From Colocasia esculenta (taxonomy: Eukaryota > Streptophyta > Magnoliopsida > Alismatales > Araceae): 64,000 bases of DNA. The stretch spans positions 77,360,631 through 77,424,630 of the forward strand of contig CM024755.1 in the NCBI GenBank assembly GCA_014218235.1, given 5' to 3'. The notes beneath the pieces are model-generated. The model did not search any database and was not told the DNA's origin. It saw only the letters and a list, made by a program, of their open reading frames with translations. This document shows, piece after piece, positions 10,456-22,566 of the stretch; position 1 is the stretch's first letter, and each line of letters begins with the position of its first letter. The translations under genes were made by a program, and so were the position numbers.

Positions 10456-10870
10456 CATTGTTGGTGTTCTATCACCATCCACAAGTCTCAGAACCTCATG
10501 AAGAGGCTCAATCATTTGCACAATCTTGCTGACCTTCGACCAAAAATTTGTGTTGTTGACGAAGCCCTCCACCTCTTGGCCATCGCGTGAAGTCGCAAAA
10601 TGGGAGGATTCACTTCTAAACATTTGCTTCAATCCATCTCTATGCTTCAACAGACTATCTAAGGCAATGTAATTTATCACAAAATGTGTAATGGCAGGCC
10701 TCAATATCTCACCGACATAGAAATCTCGCATTTATCGCAGCATAAGAGTATGATTATAAATGTATTGTGAAATGTTCTATGCTGCCTCAATGACGTGCTT
10801 AACTTGCATATTCATAAAACATTATTTTTAGGACTATCATTGAAGCTGTCAGAAATTGACATACAACTTG
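10456..10870 (-). pseudogene. hAT transposase, central part (decayed)
   Basis: From 10731 the minus strand encodes EILRPAITHFVINYIALDSL and, later, VSKIVQMIEPLHEVLRLVDGD. These are the conserved central segments of plant hAT transposases, just before the region resumed at 4898 on the other side of the LINE. 10732-10870 is AT-rich with no clear coding, probably intron or decayed exon. Element C's LTR cuts the gene at 10871, so the N-terminus is absent. Confidence 0.8.
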
Positions 10871-11674
10871 TGTTGGATCAAGATGGTACTTTAGATGTCT
10901 TAGAGAGGGATGAATAGGACTTCTTGCAATTTTAATAGTTATCCTAATCTAAAAGAACACTTGACAGAACTGTTAGTACCTTGTGTGGTGTGTGTGAAAC
11001 AAGTGTAACTAGGCGAAAATAATCACAAACAATGCACAAGGAATTTATCCTGGTTCGGACCTCCTTTCAATTAGGGGTCCTACATCCAGTCCCCAAGCAC
11101 AACGTGGGATTTTCCACTAACTACCAAGAACCCTTGACCTTCTCTACAATGAGAGGTATTACAACCACTTGCTCCTTAGTAAGTCTTCCCTTTACCAAAG
11201 GAACAAACAACCACCTACCACAGTAGGTCTTCCCTTTTACAAAAGGAGAACTACAGAGAACAAACCGCCTGCTGGTTTCTACTCTAAATGAAGGGTAGAC
11301 AGGGTGCTTGCTCAGAGAATGAGCAAACACAGAAGATCAGAAAGAGATGTACAAATATGTTTGATAGTTATGAACTCTTTCTGACTAAAGGGTGGACTGA
11401 GAAGAAGAACTCAAACTACCTAAACCACCCACAGACAAGCTTTTGAAAGCAGAAGAGTAGGAGAGCTTAGAGTCGGCTTGCTTACATAAATTGCTCTCCT
11501 TTAGATTTCCTGTGAGCACTCTTCTCTTTTGAGCTTCGTTGCTTCTTGTCCCTCTTGAGTGTATGTAGATCTATTCTCTATATCGGGTATGAGTATCTAA
11601 ATCTCTCTATCTAAATTTCTGAATATCCAAGTCTGTGAATTTGTATCTCTATTGTTTGTTCAAACTTTAGCTCC

Positions 11675-11681
11675 TAATATA
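11675..11681 (-). promoter_or_regulatory. Possible TATA box of element C LTR
   Basis: Minus-strand TATATTA at roughly the position where the related LTRs have their TATA boxes. The match is weaker than in TR-GAG or element B. Confidence 0.3.
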
Positions 11682-12359
11682 GCCTTTAAGGTCTTTTTTT
11701 CCCGTTGGAATATAGCCGTTTCAAAAGAATTTGAATGTTGTGAGTTGGGAGGCAGCTTGCGAGGTTCATCTTCAAATTTTGAACATCTTAACGGCTTCCT
11801 AGCTATCTGGATAGCTACATGGTTCTGTAGAGAGCCATAATAAATGTCTGCAAATACCATACCAAAGCGAAGACCTTTCTCTTCCTCATGGTTAGACTTT
11901 TAGAAAATAAAATATTAAGTGAAAGGAAAAGACAAGTCTTTTGAAAGAATATCTATTCGTTCTAAAGAGAAATGTCTGTGCTTAAAGAGTACTGGGGTAG
12001 GTGAGCAGTCAAGGAGGTATGGTCACTTGCTTGGCGTACAGTATACATGCAAATAGTTTTTCCTTAAAAACTAGAAACTTGTTAATTGAAAGGACACTAG
12101 TAGATATCTTGCAAAATAGATAGCTGCTTGGAAACATTCTAAACTTCAGTACTTTAGATATGTTCTTAATAAAAAAATATTAAATAAAAAATATATAGAA
12201 CAATAAAGTACAAGATTTGTAATAGATAGACTAAAAATATAATACACAATGTTCTTGGATTAGAGAAACTTTTGCAAGAATCGAAGTGAAAGTACAATGA
12301 GATAAGATAATAAGTTTCAAATATATATATATATATATATAATATTATGATTTGTTCAT

Positions 12360-12900
12360 CGATCGATTTCACAAAGGATGATAAAGTCAATTGGAATAAT
12401 ACTACACTAATCGTTGTGCAAAGCATCATCAATTGATATGTAGAATAGCAACAATCGATATGTAGAATAACATCAATCGATATGTCATCAATCAATATGA
12501 AAAACTATGTTTATAACACCAATCGGTAGAAATATAGAAGCAATCGAAGTTTGCTTAAAGACAATCGATATAAATGAAAGCAATCGATATGGAACATAAA
12601 GACAATCGATATGCATAATAACAATCGATGTGAATGAATCGATGTTCTTAAGGCAATCGATGTTTTAAACATAACAACAATCGATGTGAATGAAAAGCAA
12701 TCAATGTTTTAAACATAACAAGAATCGATACAGAAACTTCGACTTCACAAAAGTCGAAGTGAGACATAGATTGCTAACCTTTGTTCATTAATCGATATGT
12801 CACTCCGACTTTCCAAGAGTTGGAGTAAGACTTCGACAGATGACCTTTGTTCATCAATCGATATGTCACTTTGAATTTCCAGAAGTCAGAGTAAGACTTC
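12360..12900 (-). repeat. U3 repeat cluster of element C (CAATCGAT core)
   Basis: CAATCGAT(A/G)TG or close variants recur about fifteen times with irregular 15-35 base spacing. A second unit (CACTCCGACTTTCCAGAAGT-like) repeats near 12800-12900. It lies upstream of the promoter in the LTR sense and parallels the arrays of A, B and TR-GAG. Confidence 0.7.
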
Positions 12901-13140
12901 ATATATGTCCTAGTGGTGGACTTAAGAAAATGTTACTGGAGATATATAAGTGTTAGTAGAAAATAATCATGTGTTGACACCTTTGACTATAAATGGTTAT
13001 ATAGTATAATGCATGCATGTATTTGACTTAACACATCAAATACAAATCAAAATGAATTTGTTTGTTACTTGAAAAGGTTTTAGTAAAATTGAAATGATTT
13101 TGTCATAATCAAAACAATACACATGCTATTAATTTTTACA

Positions 13141-13154
13141 ATTCTCCCCCTTTT
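13141..13154 (-). other. Polypurine tract of element C
   Basis: The minus strand reads AAAAGGGGGAGAAT directly before the LTR start, the usual plus-strand priming site. A second, similar pyrimidine-rich block lies at 13272-13302. Confidence 0.8.
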
Positions 13155-13179
13155 GTTACTAACAAAATTATACATATAT

Positions 13180-13251
13180 AAAGAGTTAGCACAGAGTCAT
13201 TATAAAGAATTATCCCAGAGCCATTATAAAGAATCAGCATAGAGCCATCTT
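13180..13251. repeat. Three tandem 24-base repeats
   Basis: Three units of 24 bases (starting 13180, 13204, 13228), each with an AAAGA start and an AGAG(T/C)CAT core, in the non-coding stretch between the polypurine tract and the env-like region of element C. Confidence 0.75.
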
Positions 13252-13305
13252 TTATGCAAACAAATTCAAATTTCTCCCCCTATGTATTTCTCCCCCTTTG
13301 TGTCA

Positions 13306-16290
13306 TTAACATAAAAAATAGTGTATAGAGGAAAGAGGAAGAGATGCACAGATGTTAACACAAACAGATGGTTGTCTATTGAATGATATAACATTTGTAC
13401 AAAGATAAGGATCTGGTTCAAGAAGACTTATGGAGATAGAGAGAAGGTGGGAGTTGATCAAATAAGGGTTGTAGAAGCTCCCACAACTTCTTCTCATTAT
13501 CAGGAAATATATGTTCAAAGAGAGAGAAATCAATATTATAAGAAGGCCCAATGGAAGGGATTTTCCTGTAGGACTTGAGGTGGTGGCGATGATACCAATT
13601 CAGTCTCTGATGATAGGCTTCATTGTTCAGACTATACCTCAAAGGAATAAACTTCTTATTTGCAGCTTTGTGCAGAAATTCTTTCACTAAAATATTCCAC
13701 TGAAGTCCTTGTGAGTGAGCTACTGCCTTGGTCTTGTAATAAAGAACATATCTACCTTCCCATTTGAGGGTAAGAGATTTTCTAAGTGCATCAAAATCCT
13801 TAGCCATTAAAGAAGAGGGATGAAATTTTCTCTTTCTACATTCCTTAGCCTCTTTTGGAAAACATTGTGCCCACTATTTTTTTGTCAGCCTTTTAGACTC
13901 TACAAAGCAATGCTGAAATTCTTGAAGGTATTATTTGGTCTTTTCAGTGTGAAGGAGAGCAAACCTATAGAAGGATAGGACTTTTTGGAGTACTTGATCT
14001 GAAATTTAACAACTAGCTTGATGTGCCTATTGAAAGCAACTTGGGCAAACTCCTTTTTGGAGGAAACTGCACCTATCAGGTTGGGGTACAAATTTGAGGG
14101 CAATCCAATGGTCATAGAGGGTGTGATTTTTCTCTGCCCTTTTAACAACATGGCCCACTGACCTAGGCTTACATCTACTAGGTTAAGCTTAAATCTTTCT
14201 TCATTCTACTGAAACTTTCTTGATGTTGCTTTATGAGAACGCCAAACAAATCAAAGAGTCTTAAATTCAAATGAGTATAAACATTATTAGGACTAGTGCC
14301 TCCTACTTTGGCTTCTCCATACTTTACTACCTTATCAGTGTATACTCTCAGAAATTCCTTAGCACTTAAACTGTGACTGGAATGAATAATGGCATTCAAT
14401 TCATCTAGAGGGAATTCCTTAGTTCTAATTAAAAGGGATAGCCAATCTTCTAATTTATAATGAGGCATCCCATGGACTTCTAGAAAGACCTTGATCTTCA
14501 GAAATTCTTTAAATAAAGTAAAGTTTTTCCTAGAATGATTGATAAAAGCATGAAAAAATGGAGGAAAGTCTGCTCTGTTGACTTTTCCTTTTATCTTCTA
14601 CCCAACCTAGGAGGGAAGCTCTTCACTAGGCGTTAGTTTAGCTAATGGTTGAGTGTTAAGATCAGATGTAGGAGTAGATGAGCGGGGAAGAGATGAAAGA
14701 AAGGAGGGTGGTAACTTGTGAGTTCTGGGAGTTCTGAGGGTTCTTGACTACTGGTATATTTTTTAGGAAAGGAAGGATAAGAGGTGGCTAGTTGTGAGGT
14801 AGACAAGGGAGTAGATGAAGGATCAACATCAGAAGATAGTGTTGATTGGGAGGAGGGAAAGAGAATGGAACTTGACTTGACCAATTTCCTCTTAGCTCTC
14901 ATAGTGAATACTTGAGGCTAAGACCCTAAGGGAGAGGGAGCTAAATCTGACTGTTGCTGGTCTGTGGTAGCTGCCTTTGCCTCTGTTGGCTGTTCTTTTG
15001 CTGCGGCCTGTGGCTGTTCTGGTATAACTCTTTCTTCTGTTACGGATGCCTGAGGGGCACTGCTCTTGCCCTTACTACATACAAACTGAAAAAATAGTCT
15101 TTCAGCTATTCAAGCTCAGCACATGTAAAGTCAAACTTGACATCCACTTGATGAATTTGCATCTGCAGTACACTTGAGCATTTATTGTTGCTTGAGGACT
15201 AGTTCAAACAGATCATCCACGGTCCTACTTGTCTCCCCCTGAGACCTTGGTTGGGTCTCTATAGGTGGTGGAGAGACATGATGGTAATCTTCCTCCATTA
15301 AAGGTTCATGAGCAGTAGAACTTGGAGGACCTTCTTCATGAACAATTGACTTTCCTTTAAGATCCCTGATAACTTGAGCAACTGTTTCTTCAGGGATATC
15401 TGGTTCATTAGTTGGTCATGCTTGTACTTCTTCATCAGGACCAACTTCTTCTCTTCTATCTTCCACTGGCTGAATAGGAGAGGTAAATGATGATGTATCC
15501 TGCACCAAATCAGAAAAAGCTTCATGTGTGTAGTCTGGTACAAAATCTTTAATCCACAAATATTGGGCTTTATCCTCTAAAGAGTAGTGACTTCTGCAAA
15601 GAGTGGATAGCCCAATATTCTCTTTGACTGGGGTTGATATTTCCTCATCCAAGTCCACAATGTTCCTTCTGAATAATATTGTCAGTCCATAAGGAAGAGA
15701 TTCATGTAAGAGTCTTGACCCTGACATTCTTTCCATGATAACGGAGGTCAAATTGACCAGGTGCCTTTAAATGGCCTAGAAGAGCAAGTTTCCATCTCTA
15801 GCCGTGATGGAGGAATGGGTTCCTACTCTTGGCATCACAATAGTTGTAATGATGGTATGGAGGAGTCTCTTCTCAGCAGAGAGTTGATTGATTAGAGCCC
15901 CCTTTTTTTTAGTACTTCCTCTACTTCTGATTATGCCAGAGGTATTGCTTTAGTTATTCTGTGGCCGAAGGTAGGGCAATCCAAAATTTCTGCTAAGATG
16001 GCTTCTGAAATAGTGATTTTCTTTTCTTTGACATAGCCTTCCAACGAACCATCTATAATAACTGATAGATTCACATAAAAGGCCTTTACTGCGTCTTCAA
16101 ATGTTGGCTCTTTAACCTCGCACAATCTCCAACCCATGGCTTCCAATGTCTTGACTACTGAACTCAATTGGCCGATCAACTGGGAGAAATCTACCACTTT
16201 ACCAAGATAGATGGAGGCTTTGGTGGAGGATAGCCCTTGGAACTGCTTCAGAGAAAAGAAGGAGGCATTCATAGCCTTAGAAGAGGCCAT
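13306..16290 (-). pseudogene. Env-like third reading frame of element C (broken)
   Basis: Sireviruses often carry an extra reading frame between pol and the 3' LTR, called env-like; its function is unproven. Here it is spread over several minus-strand open stretches. The N-terminal part (16290-15931) has AVKAFYVNL, DGSLEGYV and ITISEAILAEIL, matching VKAFYICLKSEADGSL and ITHELLRDLFGV in element B. Later stretches (14468-14178, 14151-13900, 13807-13418) include a charged part with GRYVLYYKTKAVAHSQGLQW. A proline/serine/threonine-rich middle lies around 14900-15750. Multiple stops and frameshifts interrupt it. The assignment is by position and similarity to element B. Confidence 0.65.
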
Positions 16291-16769
16291 CTAGACAAAT
16301 GCGATAGAAATGTCTTTGAAAGGTTTGAAGGAAGGTATGAAATGATCTGAATAAGGTCAAAGATCCTACCTTTTTTTAGAAAGAATGACGGAATTGAGAT
16401 GATAACCATAAGGGTTCTATCGGAGTCGAAGATGGGTGCGAAAATCAGAAAAAAAGACGAGGAGTCAGAGTGGTTACGAATGGGGTGATTTGGAACGAAA
16501 AGGGGAAAACTTATATGTAAGAGAGTGAAATCTGTCGAAGACCACAAATTGTAAGATCAATGATTGAGATTGAGTAGATGAAAGTGATAGAAAGGAGAAT
16601 AAATAAATATTTATTATTCAGCCCCCCCAAAAGAAAATAAATTCAAATTTGAAATTCGACTTATGACTACGACTACCTAAACTCCGACTTGTGAGAAGTC
16701 GAATATCAAGGAGTTAAAAAAAAGAGAGATAATTAATAAAGGAGTATAGTCATAGCAGTGGGCATTAAA
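16291..16769 (-). other. Pol-to-env spacer of element C
   Basis: About 480 bases between the RNase H stop and the env-like start. It is AT-rich, with GACTT/AAGTC repeats near 16655-16700. A 92-residue open stretch (16547-16269) looks like 5' leader of the env-like frame and has no recognisable domain. Confidence 0.5.
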
Positions 16770-17218
16770 TTATTCAAGATTGCACATCCCTATTTCTCTT
16801 CTAATTGAAGTAAACCTTTCTCCAAGAGGAGGTTTAGTAAGGATATCAGTTAATTGATGGTCTGTAACAATAAATTCGAGTAATATATCACCATTACTTA
16901 CATGACCCCTGATGAAATGATGTCTGACCTCAATATGTTTGGTCCTTGAATGCTGGATTGGATTCTTGGTCAGGTTGATTGCTCTTGTGTTGTCACACAT
17001 CATTGGAATTGCATTTAGTTTATGACCATAGTCTTCCAACTAGTGTTTGATCCACAATAGTTGACTACAACAACTTCCAGTTGTAATGTATTCTACTTCT
17101 GTTGTAGAAAGTGCCACAGAATTTTGCTTTCTGGAAGACCAAGAGATTAAACAACTTGCAAGAAACTGGCAAGTTCCACTTGTACTTTTTCTATCTATTT
17201 TACATCTAGCATAGTCAG
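16770..17218 (-). pseudogene. pol: Copia RNase H, C-terminal part (element C)
   Basis: Minus-strand sequence encodes the end of a Ty1/copia polymerase: YARCK-DRKSTSGTCQFLA next to the LARD1 junction, then MCDNTRAINLTKNPIQHSRT, KHIEVRHHFIRGHV and LTDILTKP, ending MCNLE. A stop near 17040 separates two open stretches. The frame resumes at 34382, the other side of LARD1. The RNase H removes RNA from the RNA-DNA hybrid during reverse transcription. Confidence 0.88.
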
Positions 17219-17355
17219 TGTAACGTAGCGCATTTTTCGGATCTTCATGGATCTTCGTTTTGTGGTCATTCGGTATCTATTTTACATCTAGCATAGTCAG
17301 TGTAACGTAGCGCATTTTTCTAATCTTCATGGATCTTCGTTTTGTGGTCATTCGG
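17192..17355. repeat. 82-base tandem duplication across the LARD1 left junction
   Basis: Units 17192-17273 and 17274-17355 are nearly identical. Each holds the last bases of the interrupted copia RNase H, the target duplication GTCAG, and the first 55 bases of the LARD1 LTR (TGTAACGTAGCG). The duplication therefore arose after LARD1 inserted. Confidence 0.92.
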
Positions 17356-17509
17356 ATCTGCGTTTACTGGTTTTGGTATGGTGCTCATGACCAATGTGGG
17401 GTTATTGGGCCTTGATTGTGGTTTCCGAGCGCTGCACGAGGCTTAGTGGGCCGACAGGTTAGGCCCAGAGTACCCGTTGGTTCACTGGATGTGAACGCGA
17501 CTGGGGTTT

Positions 17510-19839
17510 TGTAAGACTCGGCCCCCTTGGGCCCTGTGGCCCCATCCTCAGGGTCGCGACATGCTCCCTGGTCGCGATGTGGTCGCGACAGGGAGGCCGT
17601 CGCGACAAGGTTCGGGTCGCGACGACCAGGGCTGTCGCGTCTTAGTCGCGACGGTATGGCCGTCGCGTTGTGGTCGCGACGTCCGATGGCGTCGCGATGG
17701 CCCTTTTGACAGACGTGACCAGTGTCCTTTCTATCAGAACGGCTTTGTCGGGTGTCAGGCGCACGCGCGTGAACGTGACGTGGGCACCCGTCGCGATCGC
17801 TTTCCCAGTCTTCGAGGTTTGACCTACTTTTTGGGGTCGCGATAGAGGCAACCATCGCGATAAGGTCGCGACGCCTAGGGGCATTGCGATGAGAGCCTTT
17901 TCGCGACATGTCGTTTCGTCGCGTTCTGGAGGCCGCCGGGTTAAAACCCAAGGCCGCGTCCCCTTTTCCCCCTCTCGCCCTCTCAGCTCTCTTTCTTCCC
18001 TCTCCTTTCCCTCTCGTGTTTTCCTTGCGGATTCTTGGCGGATCTCGGCGTTTGAGGCACTCGTGCTAAGGTGGTGTCGTCCCGCTCGTGTAGGGGACGT
18101 GTTCGTGCCGTTTGGAGCGAGGAAGAGGCATCCTTTCCTACGAGAAGGCCCTCATGGGTTCGTTCTTCGCATGGAGGTAGGGACTCTTGATCCTCTCGCC
18201 CTAAGCATGCTCCCTTCCCCCTCTAAAGCATGGTTTCTCTGTGGTTTGGGGTTTGGGAGTGTGAGAACTCCATGCTCGAGGTTGAATGAGGTTTCTCTTC
18301 GAGTGTAGATCCTTGTTCGTGGGTTTTAAGGGTGGTTTGGATGCTTTACTAGCTTTCTAGCATGTTGAGCATGATCTCCTCCCCCTTGTGTGGTTGTTTC
18401 CCCATTTTTGGGGTGGTTCCCGGAGGGGTTGCTCCGGAACCCCTCTCTGTCTGAGAACGCGACGACCGTAGAGGTCGCGATCTGGTCGCGATGGCCTGGC
18501 TGGTCGCGATGAGATCGCGACGCCCTTGTGTGTCGCGAACTCGGTAACGATGGCTCGAGCCATCGCGACAGGATTGCGATAGGGTAGGGCGTCGCGACCA
18601 GGTCGCAACGGCCCGATGCATCGTGATCTCAGCCGTGAGACAGATTTCGATCTTTGCCATTTTCGCTTCTTTTACTGTACCCGTGGCACCTGTGCTAGTT
18701 CCCTAGTGTGGTCTACACTAGTCTTTCGCCCGGTGCTCGACACTTGAGGGCTTGTCCCGTGTGAGAGGTTGTTACCGTTGCCTGGGACCCCTATCCTCGG
18801 GAGCCTGTTGAGGAAGTACTCTGGGCTACGAGTGGGCTCGAGTTGGCAGCCACCAGGTGGACTCTGGAGCTTAGGGGAAAACGGTGGTTAGGACAGTGGC
18901 GTTGAGTCGCTTGTAGAGCTCTCGTGGTTGGACTGGGACGCCGAGGTCAGTTTTCGGAGTTCTTCCCGGCGCAGTCTAGCTAGTCCTTTTCTCACTGCCT
19001 CGCTCCTTGCGGCCCCGGACCGCTTAGAGAGGCCAGGCGTGGGACTGTAGTCCGGCCAGACTACGGCGGTTACTGTTGTGTTACTTGTGTCCTACCTCGC
19101 TCTGACGAGATGTGAGGGTCAGGACCCAGGTCGAGGATAAGACGTCGGTGGACGCACCTGACCTTGACTAGTGGTAGTGTTTCCGTAGCTAGTGTTCCTT
19201 ATTCAGGCGGAGTTCCCTCCATCTGTGTTTACTAGCCGTGTGGTGGTCATGATGAGCAGTCGTACAGAGTTTCCGACCGTGTGTACTTTCCGTACCGTGC
19301 TAGTTGTAGTTTCGCTTCCGCACTTCCGTTTGTAGGTAGAAGATATAAACTGGTGTCTTTCATTTGATATTTATATTCTCCTGCCTATTTAGGGCCAGTA
19401 GGAGATTGGTAGTCCCTACTGAGCTTCTGTTGTGAAGCTCATCCCTCCTTTTCCCAGGTGAGACTTCTCAGCAGCAGCGACAGGGCACGCGTCGGGCAGA
19501 GGGGAAGGGGCAGTAGTCGGAGTCCCTGTAGCTAGCAGTGGTTCCCCTTTTTCAGAGTACGTCACCCTCGAGGTATGCCCTTAAGGGACTTGTTCTTCCC
19601 CTGCCTTTTACTTGTACTAGTGTGCGTGCGTTGGGACTGTACTTAGAGTGGTACGCGGTGGTCTCACTCTCTTTTCTGTTTCCGCACGTACACTTCTAGA
19701 TTAGCAGTTGACGTTTACTTTCGTTACATATCCTGTTCGACGTAGACTATAGCCCTTCTGGGTCCACGGATCTGTGGGCGGCGACCGCGAAAATCGGGTC
19801 CTCGGCGTGGGCCGAGGGTCGGGTTCTCGGGTCGTTACA
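17510..19839 (+). mobile_element. Solo LTR S2, same family as S1
   Basis: The 2330-base unit starts TGTAAGACTCGGCCCCC and ends CGGGTCGTTACA, flanked by GGTTT at 17505-17509 and 19840-19844. The right LTR of LARD1 carries the uninterrupted site near 25590-25605, direct proof of insertion. It matches S1 at both ends and through most of its length, but has about 555 extra bases (18902-19456) that include hairpin 1. TCGCG motifs are dense in 17560-17910 and 18455-18620. Confidence 0.94.
19420..19441 (+). other. Conserved U5 hairpin 1 in S2
   Basis: TGAGCTTC, six-base loop TGTTGT, GAAGCTCA: a perfect eight-pair stem, preceded by TCCCTAC and followed by TCCC. It is 398 bases before the LTR end. 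LARD1 and LARD2 have the same stem at the same place with different pairs. Confidence 0.7.
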
Positions 19840-22063
19840 GGTTTGGGTCGCGTTCTAAACGCAACGGCCTTGGTGGTCGAGTTCTGGTTACCGCTGTTGG
19901 GGTCGACGTCTGCATGTACGCCGCGTGTCACGCACGGAGCGGGGCTTGCTGACGTCGAGAATGGGAAGGCGACGATCAGGTCTCAACACGGTCCTACGTC
20001 GCATTCTTAACCGTTGGGTGTTTTTAAGTTGGTTTCGGCCGGACAGAGCAGGGGAAGCTCTGCTCGGCCAGGGGAAGCTACTGCGGTGGATTTCAGGGCG
20101 ATTTGGCGTTCTAATGTGGTTTTCGACGCGCTCTCGACGCGAGGACATCGCATGGAGCAGGGGAGACGTCGTACTGTGTGTGGTTTGCGTGTTCTTCGTG
20201 AAGGTAGGGAGTTCTACCTTGATTTGTTATGTGGATTGCATGTTAGCTTGTTTACCACTTTAAAAACAATAGATACCATGTTTAGGAGGCGAAACGAACA
20301 TGAAAACCGGATTGAAACTGTGTTTAGGGTGGTTTGCATGGAAACTTCGGAGAGGGTTCCCAGATTAGGGTTGCGCCTGTGAAGGCGACAGACCCTGCTG
20401 CCGCGACCAGGTTGCGACAGGCCGACCCGTCGCGACAGGGTTTTCTATCGCGCCATGTGAGGGCGACGCGATCAGAAGGCGACAGTGTCCTCTGTCGTGA
20501 CCACAACCGAGTGGGCTTGTGGTGCTTGTTTTATCCGATTATTTTTTAAGTATCGTACATGGCAATGCTAATGAAGCATTGACACTTATAGCGCTTGTAA
20601 AGCGTGTCGTTTATGTGTTATTTACGTGATAAAGATGGTGCTCATGAAGTGAGCATGTTTTTACATGGTTGACACATTGTGCACACTATGAGTGTGTTTT
20701 GCATGTGGTATTCACCGGGTTTGAGTGTCGTGCATGAATGTGCATGGCTAGTGGTTCGACGTTAAGATTATTGTAATATGATTTGTATAGTTAGTTTGAG
20801 GTGATTAGGCAGTGAAGGTCATGTGTGGACCTAGCCCTAGTCTATTGTTGTCTTTTAATGAGTATTATAATGATACATGTGTTCAGTAGTGTGTGTTTCC
20901 ATAGAGGTCACAGAGTGACCAATGATAGGCAAGGTTGTGTTGTACTGTTGTGATATAAGTGTGTACTAGTGTGGGATAGCTTGTAGGTCACAGGGTGACT
21001 GGGGACGAGTTATTCTTGATACTTGTACCGAGGTTTGTAATAAATAATATATAAGTATATATATATATATGTCGTGGTTTGTGCATTGCCGAGTGTGGTG
21101 GTCCGGTGCCTATTCCGAATACCTCTTCAGTTTGGTGCCCCAGATTCTGTGTGAGCCAGGCACGTGTGTGTGTGCTCGGGGCTTGTCCCAGTACAGTGGT
21201 ACCGTCGTGGTCTTGTCGTCTTCCTGGACACCCTCGCTCTCATGGAGAGTTGTCAACCGGCTGAGGGAAAGACGACAGAGGGCAGTGACTTGTGAGAGTC
21301 TTTTGTTTGGTCGCTTGAAGCGCACTCATAGCTGGGGGGTTACAGACACCAGTAGATGTACTGGGCCCCGGCTAGTCCTGTGTTTCCAGTGTCTCACTCT
21401 AGAGAGCTCGGGCCAGAGTCTCTAAAGGTGCCAGGCATGGGCCTGCGGGGTGTTTGACCTATAGGTTGTGGTATTGGTTGGTCTCCACTATTCTTTGACT
21501 TGTGGTTATGGAGCGGCAGTTGGACCTTATGTCCATGGCTGCGAGACTGAGAGGTAGTTCTTGTGTTGTGTTGTCCGGGTTGGATACTGACATCATGAAC
21601 TAGTAGTCCGTTCCCGTGTGGTGGCGTCGTGCTTTTCGACTCGTGCTTTGCTACTGGTTATAGTGTGTGTTGGTTGTGGTTTTACCCGTCGAGGTGTGCC
21701 ATGGTGTTGGCACGGTTGTAGTTGTGGTTGATGAGCGGAGACTCACTAGTTGTGGTTTGACTATTTGTGGTGTGCCCTGGTGGTGGCACAGTTGTGTTTG
21801 TGGTTCTGTGGTGGTACCTCGTGGAGGTAGGTACTTGTACCCTCTATGGGTATCTGTTTCTCGTGGTACGCTGAGTACCAGCCTTTTCAGGGGGTGTCGT
21901 GGAACTGTGCTCTGTGGAGTTCATGCTGTGAGACCTTCCACTTGTTGTGTTTTACCCTTCCTTGGGTAAACTTCCGAATAAGGTTTTAATGTGTGATGGA
22001 TTGGCATTGTGGCAGCCAGTCCTGTTACTTAAGTGGGACATTTGATATATCATAGTTTAAGGG

Positions 22064-22070
22064 TATAAAG
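22064..22070 (+). promoter_or_regulatory. Possible TATA box of LARD1 LTR
   Basis: TATAAAG in the context GGGTATAAAGGACTAGCTCC, conserved in the right LTR at 33629-33635. It is 740 bases before the LTR end and upstream of both conserved hairpins, so they would be in the transcript leader if this is the promoter. Confidence 0.45.
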
Positions 22071-22428
22071 GACTAGCTCCTGGTTAGCGGTCTTGTTACC
22101 CACGTGTCTGAGGTTCGCCAGTGAAGCTTGTAGCCTAGGCAATGGTTTGCATGTGTGGCTTGCAGCTTAGGCGACTAGTTGTTGAGGTGGTGTGCCCATG
22201 AGGCTTGAGGCCTAGGCTTTACAGTTGTGGAGTGGACTAGTGGTGTTGTACTAGTCATGTTGTTCTTTCTCTTTTCTGAGACTTATATAAGCTAATGTAA
22301 TTATGTTTAGTATTTGTTAATTATGCATTATTGTGAGCATGATATGGTTTGGCTATCGGTGTTGCCAGTGAGACCCGCTGGGGTTGAGGTTCTCCTGTGT
22401 TGTGTGTGGTTTTTGGGTGGTCCCCTAC

Positions 22429-22453
22429 TGAGCCAGTGACTCGTTGAGGCTCA
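22429..22453 (+). other. Conserved U5 hairpin 1 in LARD1
   Basis: TGAGCC, 13-base loop, GGCTCA, flanked by CCCCTAC and CTCCC. The right-LTR copy (33994-34018) has TGAGTC opposite GGCTCA, which keeps pairing through a G-U wobble. It is 357 bases before the LTR end. Confidence 0.65.
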
Positions 22454-22566
22454 CTCCCTTACAATTCTTTTCATGGTTTATCGTTGGTTTGGCTGGCGAA
22501 GACGTTGTGACAGACTTATACCACCAGCAGTAGTGTTAGTACAGTTGTGTGAGCTTGTGCTCCCTC

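Larger units (their letters stand above)
10871..13140 (-). repeat. 3' LTR of Sirevirus element C
   Basis: In plus coordinates the 2270-base LTR runs from TGTTGGATCA to AATTTTTACA, so the sense (minus) strand starts TGTAAAAATT and ends TGATCCAACA. A polypurine tract abuts it on the right (13141), which makes it the 3' LTR of a minus-strand element. 11035-11100 contains the TTTATCCTGGTTCGGACCTC and CCAGTCCCCAAGCA signatures also found in the LTRs of element A and TR-GAG. The left flank is hAT sequence. The matching 5' LTR is absent from the window. Confidence 0.82.

Noticed and set aside
12310..12345. (TA)n run as a regulatory site
   Set aside because: Simple microsatellite in an LTR; no further support.
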